A DNA stretch of 64,000 bases from Liolophura sinensis (taxonomy: Eukaryota; Mollusca; Polyplacophora; Chitonida; Chitonidae), in contig NC_088295.1 in assembly GCF_032854445.1 (NCBI RefSeq), forward strand, positions 25,343,385-25,407,384, read 5' to 3'. A program made the translations under genes and the position numbers. The first letter of the stretch is position 1. Each line of letters starts with the position of its first letter. A model generated the notes under the pieces. The model did not search any database and was not told the DNA's origin. It saw only the letters and a list, made by a program, of their open reading frames with translations. Shown here piece after piece: positions 1 to 12,556 of the stretch.

Positions 1-1103
1 ATCTCATCTTCTGGCCCATATAATCAAGCTGCGAGCAAGTGCGTGGTAAAGAGGTAAAAATTTACGATTTATGAAATAGGTTCTTTTTGTGGGCGTGTTT
101 TTTGTTTGGAAGTTGATCTTGTGATCATCGATGGGGACGCTCAAATATGGTTATTTCAAAAACTGGCACTATGGAGTCCACGTATTCGAGGAAAAGGATC
201 GACAAATACATGTAGGACACGAAATGATCGTTGATGTTTGAGACTTTATCAAAGAATGTTTCATTTATATAACGACCATCAACCTTGTGTGTGGAGAATA
301 CTGCGATACTTTTGGCAAGTAACTGAAAAACTTTTCATCATGAAACTCAAGATTTCAACCTGCGGAACGAACTCAGTGTGCACTCTTGTCAAAACTGGCG
401 GTTCTACCAGCACACTTGATGTTAGGGCTGGTGGAATGCCTATCACCACAGTGCTCGTAGAAGGCAAAGAAACATCGACGGTTGCTATGTCCTAAATAGG
501 AAATGGACAACACCTTGTGTGTGCCAGAGATTTTAGGACAAGGATCTAACCACTCCGAAACAACCCACTCCGTGCTCCTCCGTGTATGGACACCTTGCTA
601 TCGTAAGGTTACATAATATAACCCCATTGTATTTTTAGCTTACGCGATTTGTAATATTATTGATTTTATTTTCTCGTGTTTGGAAACAGATTTATCTAAA
701 TATGTATTTGTAGCATGCATTGTTGATGTAGTACTTAATTGTTCATATACATCACACATTTAAGGCTTATTGGTGGAGGAATTGCTTGAAAATGTAGCCC
801 GCATAATGCATAAGTGGCTGCCCGACATTTGTGAACCCTTCAACAGCTGCGTCGATATATACGTGCGACTACGTGTATGGCTAGTGTTTATTTATGCCCA
901 ATTAAGGCTTTAACACAGACAGAAGAACAATAGTTAAGCAGAATCCAAAGCAAGTATATTACATGCATATATAATGTTACGGGTAAGTAGTATGTACTGT
1001 CAAAAATGAAAATCTTGCATCATAATCATATAGCAATCTGTAATAATTATGAGGGAACAGTTGTCAGAAAGCGAAAACTGACTAATTGTACACGGGGAAA
1101 ATA
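1..1103. other. Intergenic, no gene recognised
   Basis: AT-rich sequence with only short open frames (the longest is about 85 codons at 238-495, with no recognisable motif). I see no splice-flanked coding segment, RNA gene or clear repeat here. Confidence 0.5.
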
Positions 1104-1232
1104 AGACAGCAGCCTGAGGATGGTAGTGGATTTTCTTTGGTCTCTGTCCGGTTGACTTACGCCATAACGCTCGCTGTCATGGCATAAGTGAATATTTTTG
1201 AGGGAAATGTAAAACGCCAGTCAAATAAATAG
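1104..1232 (+). mobile_element. SINE 3' fragment (family 1)
   Basis: This stretch matches the 3' part of the tRNA-derived SINE found elsewhere in the window. It has a CTGAGGATGGTAGTGG segment, then CCATAACGCTCGCTGTC, GTGAATATTTTTGAG and the terminal AAAACGCCAGTCAAATAAAT. The tRNA-like head is missing, so it is a 5'-truncated and diverged copy in plus orientation. Confidence 0.65.
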
Positions 1233-4200
1233 GAAACTGACGAGACAACAAAGAACAAGACATACGACAAAGGGAATAAAACAAAAGCAGAGAAATGTAT
1301 TTATTATTTATGATATATTAAAGAGCGGTATAATCTCAAAGAAGAAACTGTTCCTATACATTATCCCAGTCCTTAGACAATTAGAGGTCAATGAATTCAG
1401 ATATCTGAGAAAATCATTCCTTTCAAACAACAGTCAGCAGGTAGCATGGTCCAAAACTGTTTACTTCAGTGTAAATACCCAGATTTATGTTATTGTTCTT
1501 CTTCTTTTTTTTTCCTAGGCTAAATTTGTTTTTACCCATTTCCTTTTCACGACTCACTAGTTGTCCATTTTCATTGCGTCTTGGGCTAAATGTTATGTTT
1601 CTGATCGATGAGTGGGTATTTCTTCACGTTGAATTTACGCCATTTCACCAGAGTCAATTACTTTAGGAATCGCCCAACCAAACCTGATGATAACGTGTGT
1701 GTTGAAATCATTGTATTATCATTGCATTGGAAGTGGGAGAGTAAATCTGGGTTAACTAAAGAGGCTCGAATCTCCTGCTACCCCACCTTGAGGCGATGCG
1801 ATCCAACACTGGATAAATTTTAAAACTGGTTGACGTCAACGTTGTCTTAGAAACCAACTGTAAACAGACGATTCGGTGCTCTGGGTTGTGGCCAATCGAT
1901 CGCTAGAAAACTCGCACTAATTCTTAAAATTCGACTAAATGTCATATCACATTATGTGACTTCTTGCTTGCCAAGTATTTTTAGACGACAATAGCCAAAA
2001 ACTGGCAATCTGTTAATTGTGTTGGTTTTATTTTTGGCAGCTTTTCATGACCAATCACCTGAAGAAGAATGTCGGTGAATGGCATAAAACTTGGACGACA
2101 TAACAACCCAATTCCACAGGCATAGTCCTCGGCCAAGGCATTTGGCAACATTCCAGCAAATGGACATATCCGGGAGCGTCCATCCAGGAAAAACCGTCTC
2201 CTGGTGCATCATGGCAATGAAGGCTATTGTCTATAACTATCAACCTACTTTGAATGGCAATAACTGATGATTCAGCTTTGTTTATTTTTTATATCTGGCG
2301 AGTCCCAAGTTTTCCTCCCAGATTGTGACCCCAAAATTTGTGCAATAGGTCTACCTTTAAAAAAAAACACTAAAACTTGTTATATGATTGAATGAATTTC
2401 ATCTGCTAATTACTTGGATGCTCCTGCTATATCAAGCCTTCTTATGTAATGTAACAGCGGTCAGTCAGTTATACAGAAAATGGAGGCTTATTTTATCGAC
2501 GAGCGATTTATTGTGTGCAGTGGTTAAAGTCAAAACCCGAGTCAATTTGACCATGGCAGTCTCCACCAAGCCACTTCGAAAATAGTCGAGCTGGCCGCAA
2601 GAGTTTGTTGCTACCTTTACTCACTGAAAACGCCACCGGGATAGAAGAACAATTGTATGGACGCTACCACACAAGACGAAAGAGGAAAGTAAAGTGCAGA
2701 GTTTGCTCGTGCAAGATACCACAGACCAGATCACCGTGAACCGATCACAGACCAATCGAAAGTGACATCGCGTCGCACGTGACACGTCGATCGCCAACCA
2801 CAGATTAGCATATCAGCCAGAGCTAGGGACAAACTCCAAACAGCGCAGTGCTTCATGCTGGTCCACAAACAACCAAACCAAATTTTTGTATGATTTCTTT
2901 ACTTATTCAAACCAAACAAAGCTAAACCAAATTAAAACAAATACCGTTACGTGTAATAACCGTTAAAAATGAATGAATAAATTTCCCGAGTGGATTAGAG
3001 ATAATAAGCAATCTGATTGGTCATTTTTTGCTTTCATATTTCAGTGGATATAAAAATGATTAGACCACATCTGAATACTGTGTACTTTTATTGACCAGTA
3101 GACAATGCGCGTGTAAAGCATGACTGATTTTTAACACAAACATGATTTTCGAAAAACCAAGCTGCAGCCTGAATAAATATTTATGAAAATAAATAAACGA
3201 CTGTCATTTGAAAATGGATTATCCAAAACAAAATCAATATTGCTATTTCACATTGCTTTTTTTCTGCAATTTACGGAATGGAACTTCCTGCGAGAACGGA
3301 AAGAGGTTTAGTTTCCTCCCTTCAAGTGAATGACAAATTGTACGCAAACGATAAACAACAAAAATGTCGATGAGGACCATACTATGATGAATGTATCACA
3401 AATACACTCCATATAGTGCAGGTTTTAACGACTGCAATCTTCAGACACACCTCCATACTACTCACAGAGCGAATAACGTTCACGGTATTGCCGAAGGCCA
3501 CCGAATGTGAGGTCAACGAAGATAGCATTTCTGGGCGAGACCAGATTGAAGTTTTTGGACTGGACTCCAGGTACAAAACTTTGACATAGGCTAAGATGCT
3601 AAAGTTTGGTACAATGTTAAATACACTGAAATATTAAATTTCACTCTGGGTGTAGTGGGGTGGGGGAGGTATCAAAACATGACTGATAAGTCCAGGGTAA
3701 GTCAGAAGTTCACCTGGCCATGGACCATGATGGGGCCCGCTGGAGGTTACCAAGGTGACAAAAATACTATGACTTTACTTTCAGTAGCAACAGCTCACAA
3801 ATGGTGGTCATCCTATTAGCCGATTTTTAAAGTGTTGTAGAGAAAAGTGCGAGCTGCATGTAGCGTTATATAGCATGACACAGCGGAAAAGACTGGATAT
3901 ATATATGTTTTTAGAGTTGATAATTTTACTTCCTATAAATAGCTATGGAAATGAATGCGGCTATGTGATATTAGGGATATTCACCACAATATCTCGAAAA
4001 TATTACAAACCAGGCGTTAAGCCATGATATTTAAATTCACTCTCACGGATATTCATTTACTAAAGCCATGAAGGAGACATATAGAATTACAGCTTTCTCA
4101 AGTCGTCACAAGCTCGACACAACTTATATGTTCTTGTATATAATCTCGCCTTTTTGGGCTGTACTTAAGACGATAATAAATAATAGTTTTCAAAGATGCC

Positions 4201-5729
4201 TTTCAAATCATTGAAATCAATGTGTATATCGATTATGTTTATACAATTTTGATAAATAAATGATATAGTTTATCATACAAATCAATACTTCTGTAAATGT
4301 CAGGGTTTCGCGTGAAGGCGTTCATAGCACGACGCGGAATCGGTAATGCATCTACGATGTTGTTGATTTCTGTCACCAAGAAGGATGAGATTTTATGGGT
4401 GCCTGGAGCAATTCAACATGTTATTGCCGTCTCGGGCATGTCCAGCATTTCGAAACAACCGTGCTTCTGAGCTATGAGGATCTCAATCTCAGAGACGGTT
4501 CCATAACAAAAGGCAAAGACACATCCCAACATGTCACCGGCTTTCCCTCCATTGCCAGCGCCTAAATACCAGTAACGCAATAACGTCTTTCATTGAGATC
4601 AGCGAGACAGACGCGTGCGAAGACTCCTTTTAAGAGTCTGTAAAGGTCATGTCAGCTATAGGTTGAAAAGCGACTTTTGTTGACTGGTATGTTGATGACA
4701 GGTGATTAGATTCATGCCTGTATGTCTAAACTACCCGATATCCCCAACAGTCCAATGATGAGAATCAGTATTGTCTCTTAGGAATAGCTCTGAAAAATGA
4801 TTCCACAAAACAGCTTGGTTTCCAAGACGTTCCCCTTGTGTTGTGTTACCAGACTGGTATTTGAGTCGTATGGAAGCTATCAGTCATATTTTATGACGTC
4901 AATATTTCCACGGCTTGGTAAATATGAATAATTGATCAGCTGTTGAATCGAATAGACCAGAATAGAATCGGCTCTTCTCATCTTCCTATAATTTAGGCAA
5001 TTTGTTGTAAATCAGGACTGTGTTATGGCAGCATGCCAGAAGAATAATCTTACGCAACACACAGTGGTTGCGCTGCAACGTGGTATATTGGCTTCTCAGT
5101 ACTACTGATTATTGCAGACTGCATTCAATTCCACAGTCGTATGCAGTGACCATATAGGCCCAGTGTATTATTATTTACTTACTGGTTTTTGCGTCGGTCT
5201 TAAGTCGCAAAGTTTGACATCTCGGTACCGATAATGATAATACAGTATGTTCTCTCAGGAAGAAAGTATCTTCACTGTAATATTTTCATGTGCAGTTTAT
5301 ATCTGAAGCACTTAAGTTCTTTCCTTTCACACTCTCAATGAACCAAAAAACATTTACAAAAGAAAACCGATTTCTCATTATATAAACACACTGTGTTTTG
5401 CCATTATATTATTGGAGAGTTTGCAATGTTTTTATGTAGATTTAAAATGGTATAATCCTATTCATCTGTCTGACTTATGGTTGCTTTAATCTTCACATTA
5501 ATACCATTTAACGTCATACACATACAAAACAGCGTTAATGAGATGTCGCACTGTGCGAGTAAATATCTGACATCACACAAGTACATGCGACCCAGCTATG
5601 ACCTGGCTCACCTTAAATACGTAAATGTCCTGGGTAAGCAGATATACAACCGACTGACGCGTGCATGTATGTGCGTATATATGTGTCCTGGGTCATTGCG
5701 CTGCGAACGTGCTAATCACCTCGGCCACG
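1233..5729. other. Intergenic, no gene recognised
   Basis: About 4.5 kb of AT-rich DNA with scattered short open frames (62-72 codons) that resemble no family I know and lack convincing splice or codon signals. The sequence looks non-coding. A distal exon of an unrelated gene cannot be excluded by eye. Confidence 0.45.
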
Positions 5730-6000
5730 ACGGTTTGAGTCTCGTACATATGTGCACAAATGAACAGCAGGTTTTGACCTCGTACAGAGACACAAAAAAA
5801 GAACAGCAGGTTTTGGCTTCGTACATAGACACATAAATGAACAGCAGATTTTGGCCTGGTAAACAGACACACAAATGAACAGTCAGTTTTGACCTCGTAC
5901 ACATACACAGAAATGAACAGCCAGTTTTGACCTCGTACACAGACACTAACACACAGTAGGGTTTGACCTCTTCCATATGTACGCAAATGAGCAGCAGCCT
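5730..6000. repeat. ~38-bp tandem repeat, about 7 units
   Basis: Units read like GTTTTGACCTCGTACA, then CAGACACA, then AAATGAACAGCAG, with period about 38 bp and substantial divergence. Related CCTCGTACAT words reappear near 6470, suggesting an older and larger array. Overlapping open frames on both strands here (up to about 119 codons) are products of the repeat, not genes. Confidence 0.75.
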
Positions 6001-6929
6001 GGCCTCATGCGTTGGGGTTTACCTCCGGAACATGTTGTCATAAACAGCAGAGGATATAGGACGTACACATACATGTTCAGGCATGTATTCATTCGGTAAA
6101 GGCCAATTTTGATTCCATTCCCATCACATCGGCCTGTGTAGCACACAATCATCCATTACCAAACTGAACCGTCAATATGAGATAAATTAGCTGTCTACTG
6201 AGCGGGAATGGGGAGGTGCTTTCACGCAATTCTGTTGAATATCTACCGGTTTTAGCAGAAAGAGAGATGTAGGCTTTTTGCCTCTGAGGGACAATTGACA
6301 CGGGCCCGAAAGACACTCGTGGGATATATGATTAATGTGGGACACTTTATGCTGGCATTTGGAAGACAAGGGTTCCACATGAAAACGAGACTCATTGGGC
6401 AAACAACTTGGATATGTTACACACAAGTGGCAAGTTTTGTAGAGGATCAACTCCCAAGAGAACAGGTGTCGCCTCGTACATGACGTATATATGATGAATA
6501 GCATGCTTCCATATCTGCCTGTAAGCAGGCATTCATATATCAGAACGGGAACTCGTACAGTAGAAATTTGCACCAGACGTACATAAAATAGCAATAGTCT
6601 TTTCAAACATATACTTTTCATATCTAACTTTATCCTATATCTCGGATCTCGGACTCGTAATTTTCATCTCTGTTTCGTGATCTCAAGATATTCAACACTG
6701 AAAATGATAAAACCATAACAACAAAATCAGTACAATAAGACGGGTCGCTGTAGGAATCAGTCGTGTCACACGTCCATGGCAACATGACCAGATACGTCAT
6801 CATCATGATCAATGCGACAATGTTGTGAAATGGGGTTGACCGACTCATGCTTCATTGTGAAAGCCTGCTATAATGCCACTGCCAAATGACAGGTTGTTAC
6901 CCTGTTCTGACAATATAGCACAAGACACT
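6001..6929. other. Intergenic, no gene recognised
   Basis: The longest open frame is 144 codons on the minus strand (6187-6621). It matches no family I recognise, has no domain motif, and partly overlaps degraded words of the adjacent 38-bp repeat. I treat it as chance. Confidence 0.45.
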
Positions 6930-8612
6930 CTTAAAATTAAAGTTTGATCACATACTGTGTTAACATGAAAGTCTGTTCAGATACTGTGCCAATATGAAAG
7001 CTTGATCAGAAATCAGTGTTAATCTGAAAGTTTAGATAATGTGTTCATATGAGGGCCTGTTCAGACAGTAAGTTAAAAGCCTGATGAGATTCTATGTTAA
7101 TACAAAAGTTTAACCAGATAATATGTTAACATAAAAGTCTGTTCAGATATGAAAGCCAGATCGGATAATGTGTTAATACGAAAACCTGTTTACATTTATT
7201 TATTTATTATTTATTTATTAGATTGGTGTTTTACGCCGTACTCAAGAATATTTTACTTGTACGAGGGCGGCCAACATTATGGTGGGAGGAAACCGGGCAC
7301 AGACAGGGGGAAACCAACGACCATTCGCACGTTGTTGTCAGACCTTCCCACGTACGGCCGGAGAGGAAGGAACCATGAGCTGGACTTGAACTCACGGCGA
7401 CCGCATTGGTCAACTGAGCCACGGAGGCCGCGAAAGTCTGTTTACATAATGTGTTCATATGAAAACCTATTCAGATACTGTGTAAATATGAAAGCCAGAT
7501 CAGATAATGTGCTAAGATGAAAGCCTGGTTTAGATACTGTTTTAATATGAAAGCCTGCTTAGATACCCTGTTAATATGAATTTCATTTCACATGATGTGT
7601 CAATATGAAAGCCTCTTTATATACTGTGATAACATGAAAGTCTGACCATATACTTTGGTAACATGAAACCTGATCACATACTGTGATAACATAAAAGCTT
7701 GACAATATACTGTGATAACATGAAAGCCTGACCATATACTGTGGTAACATGAAAGCCAGATTATATACTATGGTAACATGAAACCTGATCACATACTGTG
7801 ATAACATGAAACCTGATCATATACTGTGACAACACGAAAGCCTGACCATATACTGTGATAACATGAAAGCCTGGCCATATACAATGATAACATGAAAGTC
7901 TGACCATATGATGTGATAAAATGAAAGCCTTACCATATAATGTGATAACATGAAAGCCTGATCATATAATGTGATAACATGAAACCTGATCACATACTGT
8001 GATAACATGAAAGTCTGACCATATACTGTGATAACATGAAAGCCTGACCATATACAGTGATAACAAGAAAACCTGGTTATATACTGTGGTAACATGAAAG
8101 CCTGATCACATACTGTGATAACATGAAACCTGATCATATACTGTGATAACACGAAAGCCTGACCATATACTGTGATAACATGAAACCTGATCACATACTG
8201 TGATAACATGAAAGCCTGATCATATAATGTGATAACATGAAAGCTTGACCATATGATGTGATAACATGAAAGCCTGACCATATACTGTGATAATATGAAA
8301 CCTGATCATGTACTGTGATAACGTGAATCTTGACCATATACTGTGATAACACGAAAGCCTGGTCTTATACTATGATAACCTGAAAGCTTGACCATATAAT
8401 GTGACAACATGAAAGCCTGATCATATACTGTGATGACATGAAAGCCTGCCCATATACTGTGATAACATGAAAGCGTGGCCATATATACTGTGATAACATG
8501 AAAGCCTATCTAGATACTGTATAAATATGAAAGTCTTTTCACATACTGTGTTAATATGGATGCCTGTCCAGATACTGAATTAAGATGAAAGCCTGGTCAG
8601 ATACTGTATTTA
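6930..8612. repeat. ~29-bp minisatellite, about 45-50 units, split by a SINE
   Basis: The unit resembles ATAACATGAAAGCCTGAC followed by CATATACTGTG, period about 29 bp. Units from 6930 to 7195 are more diverged than those at 7580-8480. A SINE (7196-7430) sits inside the array. Open frames on the minus strand (for example 7817-8281, 154 codons) arise because the unit has few stops in that frame; their peptide is a simple repeat. Confidence 0.9.
7196..7430 (-). mobile_element. tRNA-derived SINE (family 1), near complete
   Basis: Read on the minus strand it starts with a tRNA-like head holding box A (GTGGCTCAGTTG) and box B (GAGTTCAAGTCC). It then has the family body (CGTACGTGGGAAGGTC, CCCACCATAATG), CGGCGTAAAACACCAATC and an AAATAAATAAAT tail. 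Near-identical 17-bp stretches flank it (7179-7195 and 7431-7447, two mismatches, sharing CTGTTTACAT). They may be a target-site duplication, although the host array is itself periodic and could produce this. Confidence 0.85.
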
Positions 8613-9555
8613 TATCGGTTGAGCTATTGTATGCTTAGATATCTTTGCGGTTATACGTTCTCTCCGTGGGCCAGACTGTGGAAAAACCTGTCAACGGTTG
8701 GGAATACAATATTTCTGCATCCCTCATTGTTTTAACGTGGCAAACATGTGAACTAACACCAGTGACAAGTTTAATTTGAAACATGTCTTCAACCTTCTCG
8801 GAGAGAATTACCGAAGATCCATTTCAGAGGCCGTTAAAAACGTGGTGAAATTTACGGAAGCGCCAACATATTCAATCTCAGTAAATACGCGTTTTACTTA
8901 CACAAAGTTTAACCGCCAATATTACCCAAGCTACTTTATATTAAACCATGGGGTGACTGAAATAAGATTACGAGACCTATTCCTCAAGGCCATACCTGTC
9001 TTAAATCAAAACTTATTCCCTCGTAACACTGCTCATTTTAGGAGACAGAGGTTACAATTTGACACTAATTTACGACAACATTTATGAAGTGGTCAAAATC
9101 TTAATTTCTATGGGCTTATTGTCTACACAGAGTAAAACCAGAGCAGCTAGGGCAGTGTGATACATAGCAAATGGTCATACCTAATGGACGAAATACAGCC
9201 TCTTGTCATCTTTCCTCAGTCAGAGTTTTATTCTCACTGTTCATGTAAATGCATAAATAACAGCAATTTGCACGCCCTCTAAGCAGAATTAGGTAAAAAT
9301 AATTCCAGTGATGTTGATTGCAATTTATTAGACGTCACCGGTCTAAAACTACTCAAAATACTGTATTGTCATCACATTTAACATACAAGCACATTAAAAC
9401 AATAGTCTCTAAAAATTTCATTTCATTTTTTTAGCCTTAAGTCAACAAAGCCATGGTAGACCTGGTCGCTGAGCCGGTCATTCAACTTATAGGTAATGTT
9501 GTGTACATTTCACTTAAATTCATCTCAAAGCTAATCAGGATGACGCCTGAGCATT
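8613..9555. other. Intergenic, no gene recognised
   Basis: Holds a plus-strand open frame of 103 codons (8776-9087). It has no recognisable domain, no convincing flanking splice sites, and its start context is not notable. I do not call it a gene. Confidence 0.4.
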
Positions 9556-9690
9556 GACTTTCTTTTTTTATTTATTGATTGATGGGAAGAAACCCAAGGC
9601 CATCTGCATGTTACTGACAGACCTTCCCAAGCGCCACCGAAGAGGAAGCCTGCATGACCTGGCCACAGATGCCTCGCTGAGTACGGAAGC
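9556..9690 (-). mobile_element. SINE fragment (family 1), internally deleted
   Basis: On the plus strand a TTTTTATTTATTGATTGAT tail passes directly to GGGAAGAAACCCAAGGCCATC, then GACAGACCTTCCCA and GAAGAGGAAGCCTGCATGAC. The body segment with GCCGTACTCAAGAATATTTC is missing, so the copy carries an internal deletion and a damaged head. Confidence 0.65.
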
Positions 9691-10285
9691 TCATACAAAC
9701 AAAAATATTGCGTGTAAGAATGTATCATAACTGCAGGTTTATGTAATTTTGTCTTCATTTTTTATTGTGATATTTCGTGAAACGAATAGAACAAATATTC
9801 GTGACTCTCTGGCTTCTGATTTTCGATCCATAGGTATAATTAAAGAGTCTCTACAGAAAGCTGCGATATCAACATGCGCTGTTAACGGTTTACTCACCCT
9901 CACCCCCGGGCAAAATAAAAGACAATTACCCCGCAGTCGCGGGAATCTATGTCAATTAGCGACGCTTACTAAAATATTTTAAGGATTCAGCTTAATTTCT
10001 CAAAAGGAAGGTGTAACATTTGGTCAATACAACACATTAAATTTAGAACTAGCGTCTATAATAACATTTCGGATCTTCAAGTTTAGGGCCCTGGGTTAGG
10101 GGCGGTATATTCGTCGTGTTGAATAAGATCGCCACCATGGATATATGAATAGTTACAATCAAAACGCAACTGAGGTACACACTTTGATTATTGACAACTT
10201 ATAAACTAAAACGGTACATGATTTGGGTCCCTACTCATTTCAAACATTCATTTAGCATTCATTTCGTTTTTCCAAGGTCATTGAT
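9691..10285. other. Intergenic, no gene recognised
   Basis: Nothing recognisable. A 77-codon plus-strand open frame at 9749-9982 has no motif. Confidence 0.4.
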
Positions 10286-10520
10286 TTTTTTATTTATTTG
10301 TTTGTTTGATTGGTGTTTTATGCCGTACTCCAGAATATTTCACTTATACGATGGCGGCCAGCATTGTAGGGTGAGGAAACAGGGCAGAGGCCGGGGGAAA
10401 CACACGACAATACGCAGGTTGCCGCCAGATCTTCCCACGTATGGCCGAAGAGGAAGCCAGTATGTGCTCCTGGGCATTACGCTGCGCTAGCGCGCTAACC
10501 AACTGAGCCATGGAGGCCCC
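10286..10520 (-). mobile_element. tRNA-derived SINE (family 1), full-length
   Basis: The minus strand begins GGGGCCTCCATGGCTCAG and continues TTGGTTAGCGCGCTAGCG, a clear tRNA-like 5' end with box A TGGCTCAGTTGG. The family body follows, then ACACCAATCAAACAAACA and an AAATAAATA tail. This copy keeps the head best and shows that the family is a Pol III, tRNA-derived SINE. Confidence 0.85.
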
Positions 10521-12264
10521 GCAACATCACTGAAAACTGTTGACTGTTTCGCTTTGCATGAATCCGTCTTAATTCCGTGCTATATATACGTCCTGAGTTC
10601 TTTGGTGCCATTATTGCTTTCGAACGTCCATTTTGGTTGACGACTGGTATGCCTGTTTTGACTCCTGGATTTTCCGTATGCAGATTTTAAGAGTACTACG
10701 CTCACTTTGATAGGGTTTTTTCCTTCTCTTTTTTTATCTTGGAGTTTACAGTTTCACCGCGCAATGATAAGACCCGATCTTTCCTCACCCATTCCAAGCA
10801 GGTGGGTGGCAAGATTTGCATTGTTATATTTGAACTTTAGTCACACAGCTGGACACATTTGGTTATATGCTGTAGCCTGTTGGTTTTCTCCACACTAACG
10901 ACTGAAATTGACGTGTTTGATTCTATTGCATGTGTGTTCTTGAATTGAAGTTTAAGTCTTCCTGTTTACCCAGTATATCCATACCGAAACAAATGGGCTC
11001 TAGCTTGTCATGAAATCAGATGTAGGCGTTAAAGATTTTTAAGCTTCAACTTCCTAGTTTATTATCTAATGTTAAAGAGGCTATATCTGAGATTGGAAAA
11101 GCAAATACGTATTCCTTAATGAAATTTAAATAGCTGAAATTATTTCCTTTCAGAAAATATCTAATTCATACTATACTGTTAACAGTAGTAAAGTCATTCG
11201 AAAGTTTGAAAAATGATAAACGACTGGTATGAATTTCAGGAACTTTACACCCGATTTTGAACCGTAACAGGTGCACAGAAGAGGCTGATTTGAGAAAGAT
11301 AATTATTTGGGTTATTTCAAAATAATTAATAATAATATAATTCGGGTGCCTTTGCTCTAATCATATAATCCCTTATATGTTATTTAAGTTGTTTCTTTTG
11401 CATTACGTAGAACGTAATCAATCCTTCATTTAATACGTTCAGTCTACGTATTCATTTGACAGACACTGTAGAATTACACTTATTTTGAAAAAGAGGCCAG
11501 TATTCGATTGTTGAACTGCAAGATTTTCTTGGACAAAATATGCTGATAGAAAATGGGAACAGATTGAAATAGCTGGATATATGTCTTGTGTCCAATTGCT
11601 TAGTAATAAAAGGCACCATTCGCGTTAGGTAGCTTGCAATTGTTCTTTACATTAAACATTCTGTGTATATAGACTATTGTTTTATCCAAAAACACCATCA
11701 CGCCATGTTATACCCACTAAGAATTTACGATGAAAAAATATAAGTAAAGCACGATTCAGTATTTTGCTAGCATGTGTCGGACGCATGGCGTCAACTCCCA
11801 GTGGTGGCCATTTTCTGATTATATCTGAAGCCAAATGTGGCTTTACGCCAGTTTATGTGTAAAAGCCTTGAACGATGTCCAAGTTGTCTGAGAAGTAATA
11901 TAATACCATATGACACTGGTGTCTCCCCTGGAGGTCCCAGATGTGTCCGTTGTTATATATCACCTGCCAGACGTTCCCTTCTGAGATAAACGGTTTGAAA
12001 TGTTTTTGCAGTTCTTAGAAGAAATCTAGTGTTCCTAATCGTTTGAAATCTATTGTGAATGAAGAAACAAGGTAAAGGGTGATTTATCGGTTGATTATTA
12101 ACATGATCCACTTTGTTTATGCTAAGGCCATATTTATAAACGAACGCTGTCATTCAAGGATTGGTCTGTGCATCATGTGAGCATCATAACATTATATTAC
12201 AGGCGCGGAATGCACAGATAATACAGCGTTTTGTTTTGTATTGTTTTGTGAGCCAAAAACAACA
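10521..12264. other. Intergenic, no gene recognised
   Basis: AT-rich sequence without a supported gene, RNA or repeat array. Short open frames only. Confidence 0.45.
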
Positions 12265-12484
12265 CAAAGGGACAGCAGTATTCAGCATGCAGCCACGAAC
12301 TTGTCTATTGCAGAATCTTCCATCCGGATAAATTTATTTGATTGGTGTTTTACGCTATACTAAAGAATGTTTCACAGAGGGACAGCAGTATTCAGCATCC
12401 AGCCACGAACTTGTCTATTGCAGAATCTTTCATCTGGATAAATTTATTTGATTGGTGTTTTGCGCCATACAAAAGAATGTTTCA
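12265..12484. repeat. 110-bp tandem duplication carrying a SINE end
   Basis: Two head-to-tail copies (12265-12374 and 12375-12484) with few differences. Each contains GGGACAGCAGTATTCAGCAT, a CAGCCACGAACTTGTCTATTG segment, and the terminal 45 bp of a family 1 SINE (TTTATTTGATTGGTGTTTT). The second copy continues into more SINE body (CGACCATCTGCAGGTTG). A SINE insertion was therefore partly duplicated together with its flank. Confidence 0.85.
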
Positions 12485-12556
12485 CTTAGACACGACCATC
12501 TGCAGGTTGTTGACAGACTTTCCCCAGGTACGGCCCCAGAGGAAGCCAGTCATCAG
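12443..12556 (-). mobile_element. SINE fragment (family 1)
   Basis: ATTTATTTGATTGGTGTTTT, then ATACAAAAGAATGTTTCACTT, then CGACCATCTGCAGGTTGTTG and ACGGCCCCAGAGGAAGCCAG. It is a minus-strand SINE copy that lost the GGCCAGCATTATGGTGGGAG segment and the tRNA head. Confidence 0.65.

Noticed and set aside
6187-6621. 144-codon minus-strand frame
   Set aside because: No domain, irregular composition, overlap with decayed repeat words and no splice or promoter support.
7817-8281. 154-codon minus-strand frame
   Set aside because: Pure translation of the 29-bp minisatellite.
8776-9087. 103-codon plus-strand frame as a small gene
   Set aside because: No recognisable family, no flanking gene structure; chance remains the simplest explanation.
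10440-10520. tRNA gene suggested by TGGCTCAGTTGGTTAGCGC
   Set aside because: It is the tRNA-like head of a SINE; no complete cloverleaf with acceptor stem follows.
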